Of a stretch of DNA of 8,845 nt, positions 1 through 5,617 are shown piece after piece. Within the stretch, counting starts at the first letter, position 1. Every line of letters starts with the position of its first letter. The position numbers and the translations under genes were made by a program. This DNA comes from Bacteroidota bacterium. Lineage in GTDB: Bacteria; Bacteroidota; Bacteroidia; Bacteroidales; VadinHA17. The stretch lies in NCBI GenBank assembly GCA_006227095.1, contig SBFZ01000413.1, positions 1 to 8,845 on the forward strand, given 5' to 3'. A model generated the notes under the pieces. It was given only the letters and a program-made list of their open reading frames with translations. It had not been told where the DNA came from and searched no databases.

Positions 1-159
1 ACTCTGTGCACGGTCAAATTTCTGAAATGCAGTAAGTATGATACTCTTCATATGTTGAAAGTTGTCGGACTACTGATCATTTGACAGTTCAGCTTCAGAT
101 TTTAAAAATACCAAATTTTAAAACCTGATTCTGTATCCGTGAAATTTCTGCCGGTAATG
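1..159. other. Left-edge non-coding stretch
   Basis: I see no convincing gene here. An open frame enters from the left edge and stops with TGA at 82-84, giving about 27 residues with no recognisable motif. It could be the tail of a gene outside the window or chance. The stretch becomes AT-rich near 100-123, where TTTTAAAA occurs twice (100-107 and 116-123). It carries one plus-strand copy of the AACCTGATT word at 122-130. It lies downstream of the minus-strand lipoprotein gene, but it shows no GC-rich stem followed by a T-run that would mark a classical terminator. Confidence 0.5.
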
Positions 160-558
160 CTATTCAAACCAGTCTTTGATAAATACCTCACGGTCATGCT
201 GCAGATCAGTGGCACGATAGGATACGGAGGCATCATTTTCAATCACATATACCCAATAACCGGATACGATACCCGGACTGTAAAACATCCTGCGCAGGTA
301 AAGTCTGTCACCGGCAGCAAAGTCACATTTTTTACCGTATGCCGAGATCTTGCCATACTGATCCTCCATGGAAGTCTTAACCCAGATAATGTTGGGTCCC
401 TCATAATTTTCCGGCCCGGTGTGTCGATATTCAATGAAATCGCCTACATATTTCCTGGTTATCAAAAGGTCATCCTCTGCAATGGATGAGGTGCTCTTCC
501 TCAAGGAACTGCATGATGCCGCCAGCATAACAAGAATAATCAAAAGTGCTCTTTTCAT
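160..558 (-). CDS. Small lipoprotein of unknown function
   Basis: A 132-residue protein with a lipoprotein signal peptide: MKR, a hydrophobic run at residues 4-14, and the lipobox LAASC with Cys16 as the likely lipidated residue. This indicates export and anchoring in the cell envelope. The mature part (17-132) is polar, rich in Tyr, Asp and Lys, has no membrane segment, and looks like a small beta-rich domain. I do not recognise a family. The residues after the Cys (SSLRKS) lack the acidic cluster that favours surface export in Bacteroidota, so a periplasm-facing position is more likely; this is inference. The ATG is preceded by GAGGT almost directly abutting it, an unusually close Shine-Dalgarno-like match. 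It follows oadG on the same strand after 152 bp, so it may have its own promoter. The length, intact lipobox and clean start support a real gene. Confidence 0.72.
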   Translation of the reverse strand: MKRALLIILVMLAASCSSLRKSTSSIAEDDLLITRKYVGDFIEYRHTGPENYEGPNIIWVKTSMEDQYGKISAYGKKCDFAAGDRLYLRRMFYSPGIVSGYWVYVIENDASVSYRATDLQHDREVFIKDWFE

Positions 559-585
559 ACCTCACCAGTTTATTCCGACATTTTA

Positions 586-611
586 CCGCATCTCCCCCGG
601 AGAGATTACGG
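586..611 (-). promoter_or_regulatory. Hairpin in the leader of the small lipoprotein gene
   Basis: ATCTC (590-594) and GAGAT (602-606) form an inverted repeat. It is extended outside by CCG (586-588) and CGG (609-611) with a small asymmetric bulge. An alternative pairing, TCTCC-ccc-GGAGA (591-603), gives a tighter loop. The element starts about 28 bases upstream of the lipoprotein ATG and just downstream of the palindromic TAAATTTA (617-624), which matches the Bacteroidota -7 element TAnnTTTG in seven of eight positions. It could be a 5' leader structure or an operator. No T-run follows, so it is not a convincing terminator. Confidence 0.25.
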
Positions 612-633
612 CAATATAAATTTAAGCATTTTC

Positions 634-653
634 CCTGATCTGAAAATCAGGTT
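634..653. repeat. Short inverted repeat overlapping an AACCTGATT word
   Basis: CCTGAT (634-639) and ATCAGG (646-651) form a perfect 6-bp stem around a 6-base loop. Read on the minus strand, positions 653-645 spell AACCTGATT, the same 9-mer found in three other intergenic places in this window. It lies between oadG and the lipoprotein gene, upstream of the latter. The stem is not GC-rich and has no T-tract, so a terminator role is weak. An operator or leader role is possible. Confidence 0.3.
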
Positions 654-710
654 ATTAAACTCCGGCATGCAGTAAGGGCCTGCTTCCGGGCCGCAATTGA
701 CGGAATGCCC

Positions 711-857
711 CTATTCGCCGGCGGCGCCTTCCTTCTTTCTTCCGCCGCTAAGCTTCAGTATCAGATGAACTGCAAGGTAGATGACAATTATTACAACGAA
801 TATGGCCGTCATCCCCTCGCCCATCAGTTCCAGTGATTTCAGGAAATCGGTTTTCAT
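711..857 (-). CDS. oadG: OadG-like gamma subunit of a sodium-pumping decarboxylase (48 aa)
   Basis: A 48-residue single-span membrane protein. A short amphipathic N-terminus carries the family-typical LMGEGMTAIF (residues 11-20), followed by a hydrophobic helix (about 18-36) and a basic tail with GGRKKEG (38-44). In oxaloacetate and methylmalonyl-CoA decarboxylases the gamma subunit sits in the inner membrane and holds the carboxyltransferase/biotin part to the beta subunit. Known members are usually longer (about 80 residues), so the soluble C-terminal tail is reduced here. The gene lies 12 bp downstream of the oadB stop on the same strand, which strongly supports the call. Its start is fixed by a full Shine-Dalgarno AGGAGGTGA six bases upstream, the only canonical one in the window. 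It ends with TAG. Its small size makes it easy to miss in automatic annotation. Confidence 0.82.
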   Translation of the reverse strand: MKTDFLKSLELMGEGMTAIFVVIIVIYLAVHLILKLSGGRKKEGAAGE

Positions 858-860
858 GGT

Positions 861-869
861 TCACCTCCT
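861..869 (-). promoter_or_regulatory. Strong Shine-Dalgarno of oadG
   Basis: On the minus strand AGGAGGTGA lies directly after the oadB stop codon (872-870), with GGAGG six bases from the oadG ATG. It fits the usual 16S anti-Shine-Dalgarno closely. The other genes in the window have A-rich or AACCT-containing leaders without such a site. The contrast suggests the small subunit is translated at high rate within the oadB-oadG transcript; that is inference. Confidence 0.8.
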
Positions 870-2006
870 TTAAAGCAGTCCGGGCACAAGCCCGATTATC
901 ACTCCCCCTGCAATGACACTCGCTATCTGGCCGGATACATTTGCTCCAGCGGCATGCATCAGCAGATGGTTCTGCGGATCAGCCTCTAGTCCCATCTTCT
1001 GGATGACCCTTGAAGACATTGGAAAGGCAGATATTCCTGCAGCACCAACCATGGGATTTATCTTCTCCTTCAGGAAAAGGTTCATAACCCTTGCAAAGGT
1101 GACCCCTGCGATGGTGTCAAACACAAAGGCAAGCAATCCCAGCCCCATTATCTTTACAGTAGGGAGGGTGACAAACCGGTCTGCCTGCATGCTTGCTGCA
1201 ATGGTTATTCCAAGAAGAAGTGTAATAAGGTTTACGAGTTCCTTCTGTGCACTGTCAGATAATGACTTGAGGACACCGCATTCCCTGATCAGGTTGCCAA
1301 ACATCAGGAATCCGACAAGGGCAATGGATGCCGGTGCAACCAGGCCGGCAATTATCGTTACCGCAATGGGAAAGAGTATCCTTGTAAGCTGTGATACACT
1401 CTTCGGATTATACTTCATCCTGATCTTCCTTTCCTTCTCGGTGGTGCTAAGTCTTATGGCGAAGGGCTGTATGATCGGTACCAGCGCCATGTATGAGTAT
1501 GCTGCTATCGCAATGGGACCTATATAATCACTCTTTAGCACCTGCGACACCAGGATGGAAGTCGGGCCGTCAGCTCCGCCTATAATACCGATGGCAGCTG
1601 CATCCCTCAGGTTAAAACCCAGAAGGACCGAGGCCGTCACCGTGGCAAAAATCCCGAACTGCGCCGCCGCACCGAAGAGAAGCAGTCTCGGATTGGCGAG
1701 AAGTGGCCCGAAATCAATCATGGCCCCGATCCCGATAAACAGAAGGAGCGGCATAGCCTCTGAGGCCTCAATCCCGACCTTAAAAAGCCAGTCGAGGATT
1801 CCGGTCACCTCTCCTATCCCGGGAAGCGTCTGATTAAGCGCACCCGAAAGCGGCAGGTTGACCAGGATGGCTCCGAAGCCCATAGGGAGCAGAAGCGGCG
1901 GTTCCAGCTTCTTTGAGATGGCCAGGTAGATGAGCAGTGCACCGATAACCCACATCACGGCCTGCTGCCATGTGATATTGATGATCCCCTCATAAAGGAA
2001 TTCCAT
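870..2006 (-). CDS. oadB: Sodium ion-translocating decarboxylase beta subunit (OadB family)
   Basis: A 378-residue polytopic inner-membrane protein of the OadB/MmdB/GcdB family. In known complexes it decarboxylates carboxybiotin on the carrier subunit and couples this to export of Na+. Visible family signatures are GIGAMIDFGPLL (about 92-103), GGADGPTS (143-150), AAYSYMALVPIIQP (168-181) and HAAGANVSGQIASV near the C-terminus (351-364). Asp146 in GGADGPT corresponds to the essential Asp203 of Klebsiella OadB, and Tyr170 to the conserved Tyr of the cation site. Length is close to full for the family. The ATG at 2006 has no clear Shine-Dalgarno, only TTCCTGCAGAAA before it. It lies 53 bp downstream of the GH20 gene and 12 bp upstream of oadG. 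No carboxyltransferase or biotin-carrier gene is in the window, so the substrate (oxaloacetate, methylmalonyl-CoA, glutaconyl-CoA or other) cannot be told. Confidence 0.93.
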   Translation of the reverse strand: MEFLYEGIINITWQQAVMWVIGALLIYLAISKKLEPPLLLPMGFGAILVNLPLSGALNQTLPGIGEVTGILDWLFKVGIEASEAMPLLLFIGIGAMIDFGPLLANPRLLLFGAAAQFGIFATVTASVLLGFNLRDAAAIGIIGGADGPTSILVSQVLKSDYIGPIAIAAYSYMALVPIIQPFAIRLSTTEKERKIRMKYNPKSVSQLTRILFPIAVTIIAGLVAPASIALVGFLMFGNLIRECGVLKSLSDSAQKELVNLITLLLGITIAASMQADRFVTLPTVKIMGLGLLAFVFDTIAGVTFARVMNLFLKEKINPMVGAAGISAFPMSSRVIQKMGLEADPQNHLLMHAAGANVSGQIASVIAGGVIIGLVPGLL

Positions 2007-2059
2007 TTTCTGCAGGAATTATTTATTGACTTTTATTTATCTGTCAGACATCAGCTTCT

Positions 2060-3634
2060 CTACTCAGTCACCTCTTCCCAGTCAACGAGGGGTGAGCGGT
2101 AGAATCCGATATCCATTACCTCCATCCGCTTCCCGTGTTCTGCCAGCCTCAGCCTGTACTCATCCCAGGAACGCATTTCGGCAGGAGTCCATCCTATCTC
2201 GGCATACCCGGCAAGACGTGGGTAAATAAGCCATTCAGCCTCCCTGAATGTGGAAACTGTCTCGGTCCACAGGGGAGCCTCAATTCCGGTAATGTTCTCC
2301 CTGGTTATTTCAGGTACCAGCATTGCAGGATCCCAGTTGTATGCGTCATCAACCTCAATATATGCAGCCCAGTTCAATCCGAAAACGCTCGCAGTGTCAT
2401 ACTTCATGTCGAGGTAGGCATATTTAGCCGGAGACATCAGGACTTTCGCGCCCTGGTTCAGCCCCATAACTGCGTTTTCTGCCCTTGCCCAGTACTGCAC
2501 AACGGTATTGGGCTTGAGTGTGGCATGAGCTATTTCGTCCCATCCGATAATACTCTTGCCATGAGACTCAACAATATCCTGAACCCTGTTTATGAAATAG
2601 ACATAGTCGTCAGGCTTCGTTACATGAGACTCGTCTCCGCCGATGTGGAAGTACTTGCCGGGAGTAAGGGCGGCTATCTCCCTCACCACGTCATCAACGA
2701 ACCTGTAAGTGGTTTCAGACCTTGTGTCAAGTGTGCTGAAACCCACCTTTATTCCCGTATAGAGTTCAGGGGCCTTCCCTCCGATGTTAAGCTCCGGATA
2801 TGACGAGAGTGCTGCATTTGTATGCCCTGGCATGTCAATTTCCGGGATAATGGTAATGTAACGCTCTGCTGCATATTTTACTATTTCAGAGTATTCTTCC
2901 TGGGTGTAGAAGCCACCCTCACCTCCGCCTACCTCAGTCTTGCCGCCGTGGACAGTCAGGTTGGGCCACGATTTGATCTCAATCCTCCAGCCCTGATCAT
3001 CAGAGAGGTGCATGTGCAGCACATTCATCTTGTAAAGGGCAAGTTGATCCAGGTAGCGCATTACGTCTTCTGGACCGAAGAAGTGGCGTGCCACGTCAAG
3101 CATCACCCCGCGGTGACCGTAAAGGGGATAATCCCTGATTGTTCCCGTCGGAATGACCCAGGTTCCCTCCCGGATGGTATCTGCCTCTATCTCAGCTGGC
3201 AATAACTGTCTTACCGTCTGGATGCCACGGAAGATACCAGCCGGCTGGCTGGCTGAAACGGTCAGTAATTTCCCGGTTATGGTGAGCTCGTAGCCCTCAT
3301 CACCAAGCTCCGGATCATCCTGGGCGAGGGTAAGCAGTATGTCTCCCTTTCCCGGTTTCCGGCCGTCGGATATAACCTCCATGCCAAGACCTGTTGAGGG
3401 ATTCAGTTTACCGGCAAGGAAATTGCCAATATTGACGAGCTCCTCCGGCCCGCCTGGCATGACAAATATGTCACTCCTTGCCGTGAGGAGGAATGATTCA
3501 CCGGAAGGAGTGACCGAAACAGGCCTGGGAATGATACTGTTTTTTGAAAGGTCAGTAGGCTCTGTAGCGCAGCCGGTAAGGCCTGCAAGCAATACTGCTG
3601 CCACTGTGGCCATAACAGGAATCAGTTTTTTCAT
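2060..3634 (-). CDS. GH20 beta-N-acetylhexosaminidase, lipoprotein
   Basis: A 524-residue exported glycoside hydrolase that should remove terminal beta-linked GlcNAc or GalNAc from glycans. Residues 1-21 form a lipoprotein signal with lipobox LTGC (Cys22). Residues about 32-165 match the GH20 N-terminal alpha/beta domain, with IIPRPVSV at 34-41. The catalytic TIM barrel spans about 170-490: HRGVMLDVARHFF (174-186, substrate-binding Arg175), HMHLSDDQGWRIEI (207-220), PEIDMPGHTNAALSSYPEL (264-282), HIGGDES (330-336) with the catalytic pair Asp334-Glu335, and EAPLWTE (452-458). GH20 enzymes use substrate-assisted retaining catalysis through the N-acetyl group, with Asp orienting it and Glu as acid/base. 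No extra C-terminal domain is present. The start is supported by the signal peptide and an upstream promoter candidate. It is the first gene of the minus-strand run leading to oadB. The substrate is not deducible; host glycans, chitooligosaccharides and muropeptides are all possible. Confidence 0.95.
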   Translation of the reverse strand: MKKLIPVMATVAAVLLAGLTGCATEPTDLSKNSIIPRPVSVTPSGESFLLTARSDIFVMPGGPEELVNIGNFLAGKLNPSTGLGMEVISDGRKPGKGDILLTLAQDDPELGDEGYELTITGKLLTVSASQPAGIFRGIQTVRQLLPAEIEADTIREGTWVIPTGTIRDYPLYGHRGVMLDVARHFFGPEDVMRYLDQLALYKMNVLHMHLSDDQGWRIEIKSWPNLTVHGGKTEVGGGEGGFYTQEEYSEIVKYAAERYITIIPEIDMPGHTNAALSSYPELNIGGKAPELYTGIKVGFSTLDTRSETTYRFVDDVVREIAALTPGKYFHIGGDESHVTKPDDYVYFINRVQDIVESHGKSIIGWDEIAHATLKPNTVVQYWARAENAVMGLNQGAKVLMSPAKYAYLDMKYDTASVFGLNWAAYIEVDDAYNWDPAMLVPEITRENITGIEAPLWTETVSTFREAEWLIYPRLAGYAEIGWTPAEMRSWDEYRLRLAEHGKRMEVMDIGFYRSPLVDWEEVTE

Positions 3635-3649
3635 GGGTTGTATTTTTTA

Positions 3650-3658
3650 AATCAGGTT
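3650..3658 (-). promoter_or_regulatory. AACCTGATT leader element of the GH20 gene
   Basis: On the minus strand the 9-mer AACCTGATT lies about 16 bases upstream of the GH20 ATG, between that start and the promoter candidate at 3680-3712, so it would be in the transcribed leader. The same word sits two bases before the SusC start at 7001-7009. There is no Shine-Dalgarno in this leader (AAAAAATACAACCC precedes the ATG). The role is unknown; a translation-related leader motif is one guess. Confidence 0.35.
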
Positions 3659-3679
3659 TTTGTGCAGGTGTGCCGGAGT

Positions 3680-3712
3680 CAAAGATATAATTTTTGATTC
3701 AGGAATATTAAA
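3680..3712 (-). promoter_or_regulatory. Bacteroidota-type promoter of the GH20 gene
   Basis: On the minus strand TATCTTTG (3687-3680) matches the Bacteroidota -7 consensus TAnnTTTG exactly. TTTA (3712-3709) lies 21 bases upstream, where the consensus has TTTG at -33. Spacing is at the upper end of the usual 19-21. Transcription would begin near 3673, giving a leader of about 40 bases before the GH20 ATG. Confidence 0.55.
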
Positions 3713-3716
3713 GTTA

Positions 3717-3868
3717 TGCCGGTCAAAGCGCCGGAGGGAGCAGGCTGTGGGCCGGCAGTCAACGGGCACCGGTCAGAGCGACGGCCGGGTGACACTCTTT
3801 GGGCAGGGTAATCTGCGGGCACCGGTCAGGGCACTGAAAGGGGCAACCACGGGCAGTGGTCAGACTGC
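3717..3868. repeat. GC-rich degenerate repeats between divergent genes
   Basis: Four spaced copies of a related unit are visible on the plus strand: GCCGGTCAAAGC (3718-3728 region), CGGGCACCGGTCAGAGC (3763-3779), CGGGCACCGGTCAGGGC (3816-3832) and CGGGCAGTGGTCAGACTGC (3850-3868). The second and third differ at one of 17 positions; the others are more diverged. The GGTCA cores start at 3721, 3771, 3824 and 3858, so the spacing is about 50, 53 and 34 bases. By my count 110 of the 160 bases in 3721-3880 are G or C, clearly above the AT-rich promoter regions on both sides. Open frames cross the block in both directions, but their translations look like low-complexity chance products. It lies between the promoter candidate of GH20 and the acyltransferase start. 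It could be an operator array, an intergenic repeat family, or decayed tandem repeats. Confidence 0.55.
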
Positions 3869-3906
3869 GGGCGGGGAACGATTCCGGCATCCCGGAAGTT
3901 TTTGTG

Positions 3907-4785
3907 ATGAATTTTGTAAATTTGTTAAGTACCGCCATGAAAGTAGTTGAACCAAAGGATCTGGAACCCCTGTCATTTCTGTTCCGGGGGAAAGGTGGCC
4001 ACCGGCGCGCAGAAAAAATCATAGGATTCCTTGCCATCGACAAGGTCAACCAGGTTTATGCAAATTCAGGAGCATACACAGGGGCTGACTTCACCTCAAG
4101 ACTGCTTGAGGATGTCGGGGTCAGCTATGTTGTCGGCAATGCAGAATCACTCAGAAAACTGCCGGATGGTGCCTTCATAACCATTTCAAACCATCCATAC
4201 GGTGGTCTCGACGGGATAATGACAATAGACCTCATGGCCAGGTTAAGGCCTGATTACAAGTTTATGGTCAATCGGATGCTCTCTCTTATCAAAACCCTGG
4301 ATGGCAACTTCATCTCGGTGGTTCCCGCCGGGAATAAAAAGAGGGGAATAAAGGCCGAAAGTATCAGGGGAGTCCGGGAGACCATAAGCCATCTCCGCGG
4401 CGGTCACCCGATCGGCTTTTTCCCTTCCGGTGCCGTCTCGGACTTCAGCCTGAGAGAAATGCGCATCAGGGACCGCCGATGGCAGGAGAGTATCCTCCAT
4501 CTTATCCATTCGGCAAAGGTGCCGGTACTGCCTCTCCGTTTTTTCGACAGGAACTCGGCCTTCTTCTATTTCCTCGGACTCATCAACTGGCGGGTAAGGC
4601 TCCTGAGACTGCCATCGGAAGTATTTAACAAAAGGGGCCGGATTGAGCGCATAGGCGCAGGAGAGATTATCTCAGCAGAGGAACTGTCACTATATCCCGA
4701 CCCGGCTTCACTGGGAACCTTCCTGAGGAAAAAAGTATATGAAATGCCAATTCCCGATGAGTTTGTTCCGGGTAATTTAATATAA
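3907..4785 (+). CDS. PlsC-superfamily lipid acyltransferase (HX5D type)
   Basis: A protein of about 292 residues resembling the lysophospholipid acyltransferase/putative hemolysin group that is common in Bacteroidota. Numbered from 3907, the catalytic motif is NHPYGGLDG with His96 and Asp102, an HX5D spacing as in the NHPxGGLDG subgroup rather than the classical HX4D of PlsC. FFPSGAVSDF (171-180) matches the glycerolipid acyltransferase FPxG block, and the basic KKRGIKAESIRG (144-155) lies between them. The probable role is transfer of an acyl chain from acyl-ACP or acyl-CoA to a lyso-lipid or amino-lipid acceptor at the inner membrane. The start is uncertain: GTG 3856 lies inside the repeat block and is unlikely; ATG 3907 has a weak GGAAG upstream; ATG 3937 (MKVVEPKDLEP, 282 residues) fits the N-terminus I expect for the family. 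It is followed 21 bp later by a CDP-alcohol phosphatidyltransferase, which suggests an operon and supports a lipid role. Confidence 0.85.
   Translation: MNFVNLLSTAMKVVEPKDLEPLSFLFRGKGGHRRAEKIIGFLAIDKVNQVYANSGAYTGADFTSRLLEDVGVSYVVGNAESLRKLPDGAFITISNHPYGGLDGIMTIDLMARLRPDYKFMVNRMLSLIKTLDGNFISVVPAGNKKRGIKAESIRGVRETISHLRGGHPIGFFPSGAVSDFSLREMRIRDRRWQESILHLIHSAKVPVLPLRFFDRNSAFFYFLGLINWRVRLLRLPSEVFNKRGRIERIGAGEIISAEELSLYPDPASLGTFLRKKVYEMPIPDEFVPGNLI
3917..3924 (+). promoter_or_regulatory. Possible -7 element near the acyltransferase start
   Basis: TAAATTTG matches the Bacteroidota -7 consensus TAnnTTTG exactly. It lies ten bases inside the reading frame if translation starts at 3907, and 13 bases before ATG 3937. 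If it is used, the mRNA would begin close to 3931 and translation would have to start at 3937 with almost no leader. No TTTG is found at the expected 19-21-base distance; the nearest upstream TTTG (3901-3904) is only 12 bases away. Chance occurrence in AT-rich DNA is possible. Confidence 0.25.
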
Positions 4786-4806
4786 CTTAGATGACAAATT
4801 TCCGGA

Positions 4807-5523
4807 ATGGCATCGAAGAACCACCATGGGAATAACCTGAAATCACTTTTCACCGGAGAGATTCTCAGGAATGTCTTCAGTGACAGGACAAGGACCAACC
4901 TGCTCAAGAAGCAGGAAGAGATGGCCATCTCATGGCTGGTTAAGAGAATCCCATCCTTCATCTCGTCAAACATGCTTACGGGCATCGGGTTTTTCGGCAA
5001 TATGATCGTATCAGCCAGCTTTATCCTCGCTTCGTACTTCAGCCGCAATTTCCTGCTTCTGGGGCTGGTCGGTTTCTTTATCAGCTGGTTCGGGGACTCA
5101 CTTGACGGAAGGCTGGCTTACTACAGGAACAAACCAAGAAAGAAGTACGGATTTACCCTTGATATTACCATAGACTGGGTCAGCATAATCCTTATCGGTT
5201 TCGGTTACACATTCTACGCCGAAGGCGTCTGGACACTGCTGGGGTACGGCTTCGTGGTTATGTACGGATGGGAGATGATCATTGCACTGATCAGACTGAA
5301 TCTGACAGGCAAATACTCAATAGACTTCGGAAAAATGGGCCCTACTGAAGTCAGGATTATCATCGGGGCAATAATGATAGCCGAAGTAATCTTCCCCGGA
5401 TCACTCAATTACTCTGCCGGGCTGGTGGTGATTGCCCTGTTCGTGGTCAATGTCACCGATACCCGGAAATTGCTGCGAATAGGTGATGAAATAGACAAAA
5501 AGGAACTCAATAAGGAATCCTGA
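4807..5523 (+). CDS. CDP-alcohol phosphatidyltransferase family membrane protein
   Basis: A 238-residue integral membrane enzyme. The family transfers a phospho-alcohol or phosphatidyl group from a CDP-linked donor to an alcohol acceptor, with release of CMP, at the cytoplasmic side of the inner membrane. The signature is DSLDGRLAYY followed by GFTLDITID: Asp97, Asp100-Gly101, Ala104, Gly115, Asp119 and Asp123 give the D-x2-DG-x2-A...G-x3-D-x3-D pattern that binds two metal ions. The usual Arg after Ala is Tyr105 here. SNMLTGIG (54-61) matches the conserved N-x-LT block before the first membrane helix, and residues 1-50 form a charged cytoplasmic extension. GPTEVR (178-183) is a second conserved block, and about six helices are expected. 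The product could be an inositol, ethanolamine or glycerol phospholipid, or the sphingolipid equivalent; the sequence does not decide. The start at ATG 4807 lies 21 bp after the acyltransferase stop, consistent with an operon. Confidence 0.9.
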   Translation: MASKNHHGNNLKSLFTGEILRNVFSDRTRTNLLKKQEEMAISWLVKRIPSFISSNMLTGIGFFGNMIVSASFILASYFSRNFLLLGLVGFFISWFGDSLDGRLAYYRNKPRKKYGFTLDITIDWVSIILIGFGYTFYAEGVWTLLGYGFVVMYGWEMIIALIRLNLTGKYSIDFGKMGPTEVRIIIGAIMIAEVIFPGSLNYSAGLVVIALFVVNVTDTRKLLRIGDEIDKKELNKES

Positions 5524-5588
5524 GCATCAATCACCCGAAAAAATTATCCTGATTTTTATCACCCTGCATAAGATCTTGTGATTTTGTG

Positions 5589-5612
5589 TAAGTTTATTGC
5601 CACTTAACCTGA
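5589..5612 (+). promoter_or_regulatory. Possible promoter and leader of the GNAT gene
   Basis: TAAGTTTA (5589-5596) matches TAnnTTTG in seven of eight positions, but no TTTG lies at the expected upstream distance. AACCTGA (5606-5612) follows, five bases before the ATG at 5618, resembling the leader words before the GH20 and SusC starts. The 94-bp gap after the preceding gene also holds a 7-bp direct repeat ATCACCC (5530-5536 and 5558-5564). The gene may therefore have its own promoter or be read through from upstream. Confidence 0.25.
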
Positions 5613-5617
5613 CAAAT

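Noticed and set aside
1..84. 27-residue open frame entering from the left edge
   Set aside because: It is too short, has no recognisable residues, and the other frames are closed. It may be chance.
664..709. Possible terminator after oadG
   Set aside because: GGCAT/ATGCC arms enclose a small GGCC/GGCC stem, but the stems are short, the inner loop is wide and no T-run follows on the minus strand.
913..1527. 204-codon open frame on the plus strand
   Set aside because: It is antisense to oadB, which has clear family motifs. The translation has no recognisable domain, signal peptide or ribosome site.
2135..2803. 222-codon open frame on the plus strand
   Set aside because: It is a shadow of the GH20 gene on the other strand, with no independent motifs.
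3660..3950. Plus-strand open frame of 96 codons through the GC-rich repeat block, and an opposite one at 3759-4049
   Set aside because: The translations are low-complexity Gly/Thr/Arg-rich strings without motifs. The frames overlap the GH20 promoter region and the acyltransferase gene, and high GC content lengthens chance frames.
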